Below, one piece after another: positions 18,889 to 28,249 of a DNA stretch of 64,000 nt. Location of the stretch: contig NZ_BSSM01000002.1 in NCBI RefSeq assembly GCF_030269125.1, positions 682,001 through 746,000 of the forward strand, read 5' to 3'. How positions within the stretch are numbered: the first letter of the stretch is position 1; every line of letters starts with the position of its first letter. Below the pieces are notes generated by a model. The model saw only the letters and a list, made by a program, of their open reading frames with translations. It was not told the DNA's origin and made no database searches. Source of the stretch: Streptomyces hygroscopicus subsp. hygroscopicus. GTDB taxonomy: Bacteria; Actinomycetota; Actinomycetes; Streptomycetales; Streptomycetaceae. Position numbers and translations under genes: made by a program.

Positions 18889-20244
18889 GTGGACCGCACC
18901 GCCCAACTCACCGCCCACGCAACGCCGTACGCGACCCCGTCCGCCCTGTGCGCGAGGGCCGCGCGGGTGCTGGACGCCAACTGGACGGGCGGCTCGACGG
19001 TCCCCTCCCGGAGCCTGTATCCCCACCAGTGGTCGTGGGACTCGGCGTTCATCGCGATCGGACTGCGGCACGTCTCGCCGCTGCGCGCCCAGACCGAGCT
19101 GGAGACACTGCTGGCGGCCCAGTGGGCGGACGGGCGTGTGCCGCACATCGTCTTCAACCCCTCCGTCCCCCTCGGCGCCTACTTCCCCGGCCCCGACTTC
19201 TGGCGCTCCAGCACCGCCGGACACCCGGCGGGCGCTCCGCGCACCGTACAGACGTCGGGCATCGTGCAGCCACCGGTGCACGCGCTGGCGGCCTGGCTGG
19301 TGCACCGCGCCGACCCCGGACTCTCGCATGCCCGGGGCTTCCTGGCCCGCGTGTATCCCAGGCTGGCCGCCTGGCACCGCTATCTGCTGCGGTGCCGGGA
19401 CCTGGGCGGCGGCGGTCTGGTGTCCGTCGTCCACCCCTGGGAGCAGGGGATGGACAACAGCCCCTGCTGGGACATGCCGCTCGCGCGGATCACCCCGGCG
19501 CCGGCCCGTTCCTTCCGGCGCGCCGACCTGGACCACGGCGCGCCCGAGGACCGGCCGACGGATCTGGACTACGGGCGGTACGTGCGGCTGGCCGTGGACT
19601 ACCGGGACGCCCGGTACGCCGACGGGCAGGGGGAGTTCGCGGTGGAGGACCCGTCGTTCAACGCCCTCCTCATCGCCTCCGAGCACGCCCTCGCCCATAT
19701 CGCCGCCGAGTTGGGCGCCTGTGCCGCCGCCCGGCACGCGCGGGCCGAGCGGCTGACGTCGGTGCTGGTGGAGCGGCTGTGGAGCGCGGAGTACGGGATG
19801 TTCCTGTGCCGGGACGTGCGGGGCGGCGGGCTGATCCCGGAGCGGGGCGTCACCGGCCTCGTCCCCCTCCTGCTCCCCACGCTGCCCCGCGAGTCGGTCG
19901 CCGCGCTGGTGCGCACCCTGACCGGTCCGCACTTCGGGCTCGGCGGCGCGACCCGGCTCGTACCCAGTTACGACCTGCTCGGCGAGGGCTTCGATCCGCA
20001 CCGGTACTGGCGGGGTCCGGCCTGGTTCAACACCAGCTGGCTGGTGGAGCGGGGGCTGCGGCTGCACGGCGAGCGGGCACCGGCCGACGCGCTGCGGTCG
20101 GCGGTGCTGGAGCTGGCCGAGGCGACCGGCTTCGCGGAGTACGTCGATCCCTACACGGGCGAGGCGTGCGGCGCGACCGGCTTCGGCTGGACCGCCGCGC
20201 TCGCGCTCGACCTGCACCGAGAGCCGCTCGACCGGCCCGCATAA
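18889..20244 (+). CDS. GH63/MGH1-like glycoside hydrolase
   Basis: 451 residues forming an (alpha/alpha)6 barrel of the trehalase/glucosylglycerate-hydrolase type. Diagnostic pieces are YPHQWSWDSAFIAIG (about residues 44-58), HPWEQGMDNSPCWD (about 183-196), HRYWRGPAWFNTSWLVERG and ATGFGWTAALALDL near the end. No signal peptide is present, so the enzyme is cytoplasmic. Relatives in GH63 hydrolyse glucosylglycerate or mannosylglycerate, compatible-solute glycosides; the exact substrate here is not settled. The start is GTG at 18889 after GGGGGAG. It lies divergent from the ROK repressor and just before a second carbohydrate enzyme. Confidence 0.85.
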   Translation: MDRTAQLTAHATPYATPSALCARAARVLDANWTGGSTVPSRSLYPHQWSWDSAFIAIGLRHVSPLRAQTELETLLAAQWADGRVPHIVFNPSVPLGAYFPGPDFWRSSTAGHPAGAPRTVQTSGIVQPPVHALAAWLVHRADPGLSHARGFLARVYPRLAAWHRYLLRCRDLGGGGLVSVVHPWEQGMDNSPCWDMPLARITPAPARSFRRADLDHGAPEDRPTDLDYGRYVRLAVDYRDARYADGQGEFAVEDPSFNALLIASEHALAHIAAELGACAAARHARAERLTSVLVERLWSAEYGMFLCRDVRGGGLIPERGVTGLVPLLLPTLPRESVAALVRTLTGPHFGLGGATRLVPSYDLLGEGFDPHRYWRGPAWFNTSWLVERGLRLHGERAPADALRSAVLELAEATGFAEYVDPYTGEACGATGFGWTAALALDLHREPLDRPA

Positions 20245-20281
20245 AGGGCTTCTCAAGCGACCTGCATAAAGAGCTCAAGCG
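20239..20281 (+). repeat. Tandem near-duplicate at the gene junction
   Basis: GCATAAAGGGCTTCTCAAGCG (20239-20259) is followed by GCATAAAGAGCTCAAGCG (20264-20281). The first copy includes the stop codon of the GH63-like gene. The remaining 70 bases to the next start show a ribosome site only. It could be a small duplication or a pair of protein-binding sites. Confidence 0.6.
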
Positions 20282-20351
20282 CCCGTCGCGAGGCGTGTCC
20301 AAGGCGGGCACCGGCACGTTCGACAGGAGTGACGAGGGAAGGGACCGGGGA

Positions 20352-22289
20352 ATGACCGACCGGCATCACCTGCTCGTACACGGCGCGACGTTCGCCGCCG
20401 TGGGCGATCGGGGCGACATCAGCGGGGTCCGGGGCGGCGGCTCCCCGGACGGGCTGTTCGTGCGCGACGCCCGGCATCTCAGCCGCTGGCAGCTCACCGT
20501 GGACGGGGCGGTGCCCGAGGTGCTCACGCCGGTCGCCGACGGCGCCACCGCGCGCTGCGTCCTCGTGCCGCGCGGCACCTGTCCGGAGCCGCCCGCGCAC
20601 ACGCTCTTCCGTGAACAGGCGGTCGGGGACGGCGCGTTCGTGGAGACGGTACGGGTGACGAGCAATCGCCCGGCGCCGACGACGATCCGGCTGGCGATCA
20701 CCGCGGACGCGGACTTCGCCGACCAGTTCGAGCTGCGCCCGGACCATCGCACGTACGTGAAGGCGGGCGCCCTGCGCTCCCGGATCGTGCTGGACGACGG
20801 GATCGAGTTCGCGTACCGGCGCGCGGAATGGCGTTCGTGCACGACGATCACGGCGGACCCGGCGCCGGACGCGGTGGAGGAGACGGGCACGGGCGCGCGC
20901 CGCCTGGTGTGGACGCTGGAGCTGCCGGCGCACGGCACGCGGGAACTGGTGCTGCGGGTGATGGCGCGGCCGCACGGGGACAGGCGGGCGCTGCGGGTGC
21001 CCCGGGACCCCTCCGCCGTGGAAGCCCAACGCGAATCGCTGGAAGCCGAGTTCGTGGAGGGCGTGGCCTTCCCTACCGGGTGGCCGGAGCTGGCGGCGGC
21101 CTGCGCGCGGGGCCTCACCGACCTGGCGGCGCTCCAGATCCCGGCCACCGGGCCGGACGGCGAGGAGCTGCGGGTGCCGGCCGGCGGAGCCCCCTGGCAC
21201 CTGACGCTGCTCGCCCGGGACGCCCTGCTCACCTCTCTGTTCGCGCTCCCCTACCGGCCCCGCTCGGCGGCGGCGACGCTGCTCGCGCTCGCCGCGACCC
21301 AGGCGACCGGCGCGGGCCGGGGCCAGGGCGCCGAACCGGGCAAGATCGTGCACGAGGTACGGCACGGGGAGCTGGCGCACTTCGGGCAGGTGCCGTACGC
21401 GCGTTACTACGGCTCGGTCGACGCGACCCCGCTCTTCCTCGTCCTGCTCGGCGCGTACACCGAGCGGACCGGCGACCTGGCACCGGCCCGCCGCCTGGAG
21501 ACGCACGCCCGAGCCGCCGTCGGCTGGATGCTGGACCACGGCGGGCTGGCCTCACGCGGCTACCTCGTCTACCGCGCCGACGAGGGCGGACTCGCCAACC
21601 AGAACTGGAAGGACTCCCCCGGCGCGATCTGCCACGCCGACGGCACGCGGCCGAGCGGGCCGGTGATGGCGGCGGGCGCGCAGGGCTACGCGTACGACGC
21701 GCTGCGGCGCACGGCGTGGGTGGCGCGCACGGTGTGGGCCGACGGGACCTACGCCGCGCTCCTGGAGCAAGCGGCCGCCGACCTGCGGGACCGCTTCCAG
21801 CGGGACTTCTGGATGCCGGACGCGTCCTTCCCGGCGCTGGCCCTGGACAGCGAGGGCCGCCGGGTCGACGCGCTGGCCTCGGACGCGGGGCACCTGCTGT
21901 GGACCGGACTCCTGGACAAGGAGTACGGCGAGGTGGTGGGCCGCCGCCTGCTGGAACCCGACTTCTTCTCCGGCTGGGGCGTGCGCACCCTGGCCTGCGG
22001 CCAGCCCGCCTACCATCCCCTCTCCCCCCACCGCGGCTCCGTCTGGCCCCACGACAACGCCCTCCTCGCCCTCGGCCTCTCCCGCTACGGCCTCCACGAC
22101 GAATCCCGCGCCATCGCCCACGCCCTTCTCGCCGCCTCCCTCGCCACCTCCCACCGCCTCCCCGAGGTCCTCGCCGGCTACCCCCGCACCACCCACCCCG
22201 AACCGGTCCCCTATCCCCACACGTGCACCCTCGAATCACGCTCGGCGGCGGCTCCGCTGGCGTTGCTGACGGCGGTGGGGGGCGCCTGA
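20352..22289 (+). CDS. Glycogen-debranching-type amylo-alpha-1,6-glucosidase family protein
   Basis: 645 residues. The N-terminal beta-sandwich domain (GDE_N_bis type) begins MTDRHHLLVHGATFAAVGDRG and contains DGLFVRDARHLSRWQLTVDG. The C-terminal (alpha/alpha)6 barrel includes WHLTLLARDALLTSLFALPY, NQNWKDSPGAICHADG and SPHRGSVWPHDNALLALGL. Members are annotated as glycogen debranching enzymes, but this bacterial subfamily lacks a proven activity. The ATG at 20352 follows GAGGGAAGGG. It is 107 bases after the GH63-like gene on the same strand and likely shares its ROK-controlled promoter. No signal peptide is seen. Confidence 0.88.
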   Translation: MTDRHHLLVHGATFAAVGDRGDISGVRGGGSPDGLFVRDARHLSRWQLTVDGAVPEVLTPVADGATARCVLVPRGTCPEPPAHTLFREQAVGDGAFVETVRVTSNRPAPTTIRLAITADADFADQFELRPDHRTYVKAGALRSRIVLDDGIEFAYRRAEWRSCTTITADPAPDAVEETGTGARRLVWTLELPAHGTRELVLRVMARPHGDRRALRVPRDPSAVEAQRESLEAEFVEGVAFPTGWPELAAACARGLTDLAALQIPATGPDGEELRVPAGGAPWHLTLLARDALLTSLFALPYRPRSAAATLLALAATQATGAGRGQGAEPGKIVHEVRHGELAHFGQVPYARYYGSVDATPLFLVLLGAYTERTGDLAPARRLETHARAAVGWMLDHGGLASRGYLVYRADEGGLANQNWKDSPGAICHADGTRPSGPVMAAGAQGYAYDALRRTAWVARTVWADGTYAALLEQAAADLRDRFQRDFWMPDASFPALALDSEGRRVDALASDAGHLLWTGLLDKEYGEVVGRRLLEPDFFSGWGVRTLACGQPAYHPLSPHRGSVWPHDNALLALGLSRYGLHDESRAIAHALLAASLATSHRLPEVLAGYPRTTHPEPVPYPHTCTLESRSAAAPLALLTAVGGA

Positions 22290-22706
22290 CGGTCCCCCGG
22301 GTGCTGTGCGGGACGCGAGGGTGCCCGGGGTGCCCGAGCACGGGCCCGGGAGCCTCGTCGTCGATCTCGACGGGCCGGTGATCGGCCGGATCCTCCCAGG
22401 CGGGCGACGGGGAGCGTCGCCCGCCGCGGGACGCGTCGAGTCGGCGTCGGCACTCTGGGTGGTGCGCACCACCGGCTCGCCGGCAAGCGCGTGGGCGAGC
22501 CGGCCGGGTGCCGCCGCGCGTGCCTCGGTCGGCGTGAGCCACGTCACCGATGCGGAGCGGTCCCGGGCAGCGGACGCCGAGCGGCGGCCCGGCCCGTGGC
22601 CCCTGGTCACGCCCACCCCTTGAGACGGCATCGCCGGGCCGCCCGGCCGGAGCATGGCCGAGAACTGGGTTCCGGCGGCCGGCGCAAGGGGCCGGGCCCC
22701 GCGGGG
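22290..22706. other. No gene recognised in 417-base gap
   Basis: The stretch lies between the convergent debranching-type gene and dusB. Both strands have open frames of about 100-140 codons (22306-22623 plus, 22236-22655 minus), but none resembles a protein family, has a ribosome site or starts in a typical way. I saw no RNA gene or clear terminator. Confidence 0.4.
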
Positions 22707-23837
22707 TCAGCCGCCGGAGGTGTCCAGTTCCGCGTCCTCGCTCACGCCCGCGCAGTCGTACGGGTCCTTCAGCCAGCCGTCCGGCAGGACCACGCGGTTG
22801 TTGCCGGAGGTGCGGCCGCGGGGGCCGTCGGCGCCGGAGGGCCAGGGCTGGGAGAGGTCCAGCTCGTCGAGGCCGTCGCGCAGCTCCGACAGGGAGGACG
22901 TGATCGCGAGGCGCTTGCGCATCTCCGAGCCCACCGCGAAGCCCTTCAGGTACCACGCGACGTGCTTGCGGAAGTCGATCACGCCCTTGGACTCGTCGCC
23001 GAGCCACTCGCCGAGCAGCCGGGCGTGCCGGACCATCACGTCGGCGACCTCGCGCAGCGTGGGCCGGCGGAAGTCGTCGCGGCCCTCGAAGGCGGCGACC
23101 AGGTCGGCGAAGAGCCAGGGGCGGCCCAGGCAGCCGCGGCCCACGACCACGCCGTCGCACCCGGTCTCGCGGACCATCCGCAGCGCGTCCTCGGCCGACC
23201 AGATGTCCCCGTTGCCGAGCACGGGGATCTCCGGCACGTGCTCCTTCAGACGCGCGATGGCGGACCAGTCGGCCGTGCCGCCGTAGTGCTGCGCCGCGGT
23301 ACGGCCGTGCAGCGCGATCGCCGTCACGCCCTCCTCCACGGCGATCCGCCCGGCGTCGAGGAAAGTGAGGTGATCGTCGTCGATGCCCTTGCGCATCTTC
23401 ATCGTCACGGGCAGGTCCCCCGCCCCGGACACCGCCTCGCGCAGGATCGCCCGCAGCAGGTTCCGCTTGTACGGCAGCGCCGAGCCGCCGCCCTTCCGGG
23501 TCACCTTGGGGACCGGGCAGCCGAAGTTCAGGTCGATGTGATCGGCGAGGTCCTCCTCCGCGATCATGCGGACGGCCTTGCCGACGGTCGCGGGGTCGAC
23601 GCCGTACAGCTGGATCGAGCGCGGCGTCTCGCTCGCGTCGAACCTGATCAGCTGCATGGTCTTCTCGTTGCGCTCGACCAGCGCCCGGGTCGTGATCATC
23701 TCGCTGACGTACAGCCCCTTGCCCCCGCTGAACTCGCGGCACAGAGTGCGGAAGGGCGCGTTCGTGATCCCCGCCATGGGTGCGAGCACGACGGGCGGTG
23801 TCACGGCGTGCGGGCCGATGGAGAGCGGGTGGGTCAT
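22707..23837 (-). CDS. dusB: tRNA-dihydrouridine synthase (DusB type)
   Basis: 376 residues, FMN TIM-barrel enzyme that reduces uridine in tRNA D-loops with NADPH. The start MTHPLSIGPHAV leads into VVLAPMAGITNAPFRTLCRE, the FMN phosphate region. The catalytic Cys is in DLNFGCPVPKV, followed by KGGGSAL. The second FMN contact is VVVGRGCLGRPWLF. A C-terminal helical domain (HARLLGEWLGDES, FRKHVAWYLKG) is the tRNA-recognition part. I chose the ATG at 23837 over the longer frame because the family starts here. The C-terminus carries a short streptomycete extension. It is divergent from the MFS gene. Confidence 0.94.
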   Translation of the reverse strand: MTHPLSIGPHAVTPPVVLAPMAGITNAPFRTLCREFSGGKGLYVSEMITTRALVERNEKTMQLIRFDASETPRSIQLYGVDPATVGKAVRMIAEEDLADHIDLNFGCPVPKVTRKGGGSALPYKRNLLRAILREAVSGAGDLPVTMKMRKGIDDDHLTFLDAGRIAVEEGVTAIALHGRTAAQHYGGTADWSAIARLKEHVPEIPVLGNGDIWSAEDALRMVRETGCDGVVVGRGCLGRPWLFADLVAAFEGRDDFRRPTLREVADVMVRHARLLGEWLGDESKGVIDFRKHVAWYLKGFAVGSEMRKRLAITSSLSELRDGLDELDLSQPWPSGADGPRGRTSGNNRVVLPDGWLKDPYDCAGVSEDAELDTSGG

Positions 23838-24005
23838 CAGACGGCTCCGGGGCGGATGTGCGGACGGGCGTACAGCGGGAAACAACGTAGGACGAGGATC
23901 CATTGTCCCTCACCGCCCGAGGTGCCGGACGACCTCGCCCGTCGGCGGGCAACCCCAGCCCGTGTAATAGTCATTAGTTAGACGCACTATCGAATTCCGC
24001 GTACG

Positions 24006-25466
24006 ATGACGCGCATGCCAGAGCTGAGTCACCGCGGACGCCTGCTCGTGCTGGCGATCTGCTGCATGAGCCTGCTGATCGTGAGCCTCGACAACACCGT
24101 GCTGAACGTGGCGTTGCCCTCGATGCAGCGCGACCTGCACGCCACCACCTCCGGTCTGCAGTGGACCATCGACGCCTACACCCTCGTCCTGGCCTCGCTG
24201 CTGATGCTGGCGGGTTCGACGGCCGACCGGATCGGCCGCAAGCGCGTCTTCATGGCCGGCCTCGCGGTGTTCACGGCCGGCTCGGTGCTGTGTTCGCTCG
24301 CGCCCGACCTGAGCCTGCTCGTCGTCTTCCGCATGGTCCAGGCCATCGGTGGCTCGATGCTCAACCCGGTCGCCATGTCGATCATCACCAACACCTTCAC
24401 CGACGCCCGCGAACGCGCCCGCGCGATCGGCGCGTGGGGCGCGGTGGTCGGCATATCCATGGCACTCGGCCCGCTGGTCGGCGGCCTGTTGGTGCAGTCC
24501 GTGAGCTGGCGCGCGATCTTCTGGATCAACCTCCCGATCGGCCTCGCCGCCCTGCTGCTCACCCTGCGCTTCGTCCCGGAGTCCCGCGCCCCCAAGGGCC
24601 GCCGCCCCGACCCGGTGGGCCAGGTGCTGGTGATCGCCCTGTTCGGCGCGCTGACGTACGGGATCATCCAGGCCCCGGACGCGGGCCCCGCCTCGGTCAC
24701 GCCGTACTTCGTGATCGCCCTCGCCGCCCTGCTCGCGCTGCTCTGGTACGAGCCCCGGCGCGATGAGCCCCTCATCGACCTGCGCTTCTTCCGCTCCGCG
24801 CCGTTCAGCGGGGCGACCGTGATCGCGATCAGCGCCTTCGCCGCGCTCGGTGGCTTCCTGTTCATGTCGACGCTGTACCTCCAGAACGTGCGCGGCCTCG
24901 ACGCCCTGCACGCGGGTCTGTGGATGCTCCCCATGGCCACGCCGACGTTCCTGTGCGCGCCCCTGTCCGGCCGCCTGGTCGGCACCCGCGGCCCCCGCCT
25001 GCCGCTGCTGATCGCCGGTACGGCGATGACGGTCAGCGGCCTCATGTTCGCGCTCTTCGAGGCGGAGACCTCGAACGTCACCCTGTTCATCGGATACGTC
25101 CTGTTCGGCATCGGCTTCGGCTTCGTCAACGCGCCGATCACCAACACGGCCGTCTCCGGCATGCCCCGCGCCCAGGCCGGCGTCGCCGCCGCCGTCGCCT
25201 CCACCAGCCGTCAACTGGGCCAGACCCTCGGCGTCGCGGTGATCGGCGCGGTCCTCGCCTCCGGCATCGGCGCGTCGTCGTACCGCGCCGCCTTCGTCTC
25301 CGCCGCCCGCCCCGGCTGGTGGATCCTCACCGTCTGCGGTCTCGCCGTGCTCGCCCTGGGCCTGCTCACCAGCGGCCTGTGGGCCCGTCGTACGGCCGAG
25401 CGTGCGGCGGAGCGGCTGGAGACCGCGGAGATACGGCAGGCGGTGGGCGCCGCCGGCCGCGGCTGA
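24006..25466 (+). CDS. MFS drug exporter, DHA2 (14-helix) family
   Basis: 486 residues with about 14 membrane helices. Motif A-type loop: GSTADRIGRKRVFMAG. Motif C-type, specific to exporters: WGAVVGISMALGPLVGGLL. The first helix carries SLDNTVLNVALPSMQRDL, the DHA2 motif D. Such proteins export drugs or natural products using the proton gradient. Two ATGs (24006 and 24015) fit; neither has a good ribosome site and the upstream 100 bases are AT-rich (TAGTTAGACGCACTA near 23975), so the message may be nearly leaderless. No regulator gene is adjacent. Confidence 0.92.
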   Translation: MTRMPELSHRGRLLVLAICCMSLLIVSLDNTVLNVALPSMQRDLHATTSGLQWTIDAYTLVLASLLMLAGSTADRIGRKRVFMAGLAVFTAGSVLCSLAPDLSLLVVFRMVQAIGGSMLNPVAMSIITNTFTDARERARAIGAWGAVVGISMALGPLVGGLLVQSVSWRAIFWINLPIGLAALLLTLRFVPESRAPKGRRPDPVGQVLVIALFGALTYGIIQAPDAGPASVTPYFVIALAALLALLWYEPRRDEPLIDLRFFRSAPFSGATVIAISAFAALGGFLFMSTLYLQNVRGLDALHAGLWMLPMATPTFLCAPLSGRLVGTRGPRLPLLIAGTAMTVSGLMFALFEAETSNVTLFIGYVLFGIGFGFVNAPITNTAVSGMPRAQAGVAAAVASTSRQLGQTLGVAVIGAVLASGIGASSYRAAFVSAARPGWWILTVCGLAVLALGLLTSGLWARRTAERAAERLETAEIRQAVGAAGRG

Positions 25467-25480
25467 CCCCCACGGACGAG

Positions 25481-25521
25481 GAAGGAGCCGGCCCCGGCAG
25501 GACACCGGGGCCGGCTCCTTC
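25481..25521. terminator. Bidirectional terminator between MFS and S53 genes
   Basis: Perfect 17-bp inverted repeat (25481-25497 and 25505-25521) with a seven-base loop, 15 bases after the MFS stop and 14 bases from the convergent S53 stop. Confidence 0.88.
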
Positions 25522-25534
25522 TCGGTGGGGAGCC

Positions 25535-26908
25535 TCAGCGGCGGGCGGCCTTGGCCAGCGCCTTGACGAAGCTCGGCGCGTCCGGTGTGCCGACGCCGGT
25601 GGCCATGTCGTAGCCGTCGACGGCCTTGTAGCCGGTGACGCCGCCGTAGCTGTTGTCCGTGCCGTCGTTGACGTCCACGACGCCGGTGCCCCTGTGCTTG
25701 GCGAGGCTGTAGAGCGCGGCGTTGATGTTGCCGAGGCGGTGCCCGGCGACCTGGTCGGCGAGGGCGACGACGCCCGCGAAGAGCGGGCTGGACTCGCTGG
25801 TGCCGCCGTAGACGTTCCAGCCGACGGCGGTCGGGTCGTAGCTGGAGTACACCCAGGCACCGCCGTTGACGGCGGCGGACATCGAGATGTCCGGGGTGCC
25901 GCGGTGAGTGCCGACGATCTTCTTGACGCCGTTCTGGAAGGCGGGCCGGGAGAACACGTGGGACTCGCCGCCGCCGCCCGCCCCGTAGTCGTTGTAGACG
26001 CTGTCGGGGCTGACCCGGTCGCCGTGGTCGTCCAGGTGCAGCTGGGTGCCGCCGACGGAGGTGACCAACGGGTCCGAGGAGGGCCAGGAGTTGACCCGCA
26101 TCGGGTAGTCGCCCGAGCCGTCCAGCGTGCTGTTGGTCGGGCCGTCGTCGCCGGAGGAACCGAGGACGGTCACGCCCTTGCGGGCCGCGTCCTCGAACGC
26201 GTAGCGCAGGTTCCGGATGCTGGAGAAGTCGCCCTTGTCGAAGCCCGGGAAGGTGTTCTCGGTCGCGTCGAAGCTCTGCGTGATGACGTCGCCGACCCCG
26301 TGGTCGATCAGGGACTTCTCGGCGCTCATCATCTCCGGCAGACCGGTGACGCCCTCGGTCTCGGCCACCCCCGTCTCGACGAGCACGATCTTGGCACCCG
26401 GCGCGGCCGCGTGGGCCATCTCGACGTCCAGGGTGGACTCGCCGGCCCAGCCCGTCATGTCGGGGTTCTTCGGGTCGAAGGGGGGCACCTTGCCCCACTT
26501 GACGACCGAGACCTTGGTGCTCGCCATGCCGAACTGCTTGCTGTACACGTCGAGGTCGTGCTGGATCGTCGGGGAGCCGAACGAGTCGACGATGACGATC
26601 GTGCGCCCCTTGCCCGTGATGCCCTCGCGGTACAGCGCGCCGAGGCGGTACGCGGTGCGGTACTGCAACGGCGTGTAGCAGTTGATGTGCCACTTGGCCT
26701 GGCACTGGGCGATGGAGAGCGGGCTGTCCACGTCGTGGGCGAGGGTGTGCCCGGCGATGGCCGGAGCCGCGAAGGTGTGCGGCACGGCGGCGGGGGCCGC
26801 GGCGGCGGTGACGCCCGCGGGGGCGGCGGTCGCCAGCGCGGCGGCGACGAGGGCGGCGGCGCCGGTCGTGGCGGCAGCGACGCCTCGCCCGGTACGGGAT
26901 ATGCGCAT
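25535..26908 (-). CDS. Secreted S53 (sedolisin) serine protease
   Basis: 457 residues. The signal peptide is MRISRTGRGVAAATTGAAAL up to about residue 40 (alternating Ala). The catalytic domain follows after a short pro-region. Its Glu and Asp are in AGESTLDVEMAHAAAPG (E..D spacing typical of sedolisins), the oxyanion Asp region is GSSGDDGPTNS, and the nucleophile is in YGGTSESSPLFAG. A Ca-site-like end is present (DNSYGGVTGYKAVDGYDMATG). The long inhibitory prodomain of classical sedolisins is absent, as in many streptomycete members. The ATG at 26908 has AGGGGA upstream. The enzyme is expected to digest protein outside the cell. Confidence 0.93.
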   Translation of the reverse strand: MRISRTGRGVAAATTGAAALVAAALATAAPAGVTAAAAPAAVPHTFAAPAIAGHTLAHDVDSPLSIAQCQAKWHINCYTPLQYRTAYRLGALYREGITGKGRTIVIVDSFGSPTIQHDLDVYSKQFGMASTKVSVVKWGKVPPFDPKNPDMTGWAGESTLDVEMAHAAAPGAKIVLVETGVAETEGVTGLPEMMSAEKSLIDHGVGDVITQSFDATENTFPGFDKGDFSSIRNLRYAFEDAARKGVTVLGSSGDDGPTNSTLDGSGDYPMRVNSWPSSDPLVTSVGGTQLHLDDHGDRVSPDSVYNDYGAGGGGESHVFSRPAFQNGVKKIVGTHRGTPDISMSAAVNGGAWVYSSYDPTAVGWNVYGGTSESSPLFAGVVALADQVAGHRLGNINAALYSLAKHRGTGVVDVNDGTDNSYGGVTGYKAVDGYDMATGVGTPDAPSFVKALAKAARR

Positions 26909-27079
26909 GAAATCCCCTGAGAGGTCTGGTGTCGACCGAAGTGGTCTCACGCATCCCATCGAGCGAGTCATGCACAGGACAACCCTGTCGAGTTGTGGGT
27001 CTCGAATGTTTTACCCAAAGCGCACCAGTCCGCGGGGGACTGATCAACTCCCCTGCGCCGGCCGGTCGCCGCCGACATC

Positions 27080-27985
27080 GCGGGGAGCGGCCGGCGGGCG
27101 GTGTTCCTCGTCAACGTGCCCGTGGTGGTGCTGGGCCTGGTCCTCGCCGTACGACTGGTGCCGGAGACCCGTTCCCAGCACCCGGAGCCCGTGGACGGCC
27201 CCGGCACCGCGCTGCTCGCGGTGTCGCTGCTGACGCCGCTCGCGCCGCTCACCGAGGGCCGGGCGGCGGGCCGGCCGCTGTGGACGTGGCTGTCGCTGGC
27301 CGCGTTCCCGTTCGCGGCGGGCGCGTTTGGCTGGTGGAGCTGCGGGCGGACCGGGCGGGGCGCACGCCCCGGGTGCCGCCGAGCCTGCTCGGGCTCGTGT
27401 CGCCGCGGCGCGGGCTGGTGCTGATCGTGCCGTTCTCGGTCGGCGTCAGCGGGTTCATGTTCGTGATCGCGCTGGCGCTCCAGCAGGGGGCGCACCCGGG
27501 CCCGGTGCCGACGGGGCTCGCGCTCGCGCCGATGGCGTTGGTGTTCCTCTTCGTCTCGCTCGTGGGACCGCGGCTGATCGGACGGTTCGGCACCCGGGTG
27601 GTCCCGGCCGGGTCGGGGGTGCAGGGCGTCGGCGTGCTGCTGATCGCGCTGGCGGTCTGGCGGGACTGGCCGCATCCGGGTCTCCTCGCGCTGCTGCCGG
27701 GGGTGGCGGCGGCCGGGTCCGGTCAGGCGCTCCAACTGCCCGATTTGATGCGGCTGGTGCTGTCCGAGGTGCCGAGCGCCCGCGCCGGCGTCGGCGGCGG
27801 GATGCTGGTGACCACGCAGCAGTCGGGACTCGCGCTCGGGGGTGGCGACGCTCGGGACGCTCTACCTGACGCTGGTGCCGCACGTGGGGATGCGGGAGGC
27901 GCTGGTGGTCACGCTCCTCACGCAGGTGGCGGGGATCGTCCTGACGGGGCTGCTGGGGCTGCGGCTGCCGCGGCGGGTGGGGTGA
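27080..27985 (+). pseudogene. Decayed MFS exporter (C-terminal two-thirds, two frameshifts)
   Basis: Three frames must be joined to rebuild an MFS protein. Near 27100: AVFLVNVPVVVLGLVLAVRL, a DHA2 mid-region. From about 27330 in another frame: LVSPRRGLVLIVPFSVGVSG through to VPSARAGVGGGMLVTTQQSG. From about 27838 in the third frame: GVATLGTLYLTLVPHVGMRE to the TGA at 27983. The first five or so helices are missing altogether. No start codon with a ribosome site is seen. It lies between the S53 protease and a secreted protein. Confidence 0.85.
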
Positions 27986-28207
27986 GCGGGTGCCCGCGGC
28001 GCCGGCGCGGGTGGCGGGACTGTGGCCGGGTGCGGCCGTTCGGCGGACGGGCGCAGGGGCCCCCACCGCTTCGGCAGGGCTCGCGGAAGGGAGCCTGGAA
28101 TCCGTCCTAAATCGCTTCTGACCTGGGCATTCATAGATCCACTTACTCGATTACCCACCGTTTCGAGTGGCCGACGGAGCGAAGTCGGGTCAGCCTGGGA
28201 GACGTCC

Positions 28208-28237
28208 GATCGAGCGAACGATCGAACGATCGAGCGA
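28208..28237 (+). repeat. Interlocked GATCGA repeats before a secreted-protein gene
   Basis: GATCGAGCGA, ACGATCGA and ACGATCGAGCGA follow one another and end five bases before AGGAG of the next gene. They may be an operator or a recent slippage product. The preceding 220 bases (27986-28207) show no gene. Confidence 0.4.
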
Positions 28238-28249
28238 CAGGAGACAACC

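Noticed and set aside
22306..22623. Small plus-strand gene between the debranching-type gene and dusB
   Set aside because: No ribosome site, no recognisable domain, and equally long frames exist on the other strand.
23910..27047. 1045-codon minus-strand open frame across the MFS and S53 genes
   Set aside because: It spans two well-supported genes in other frames and has a low-complexity Arg/Gly/His composition.
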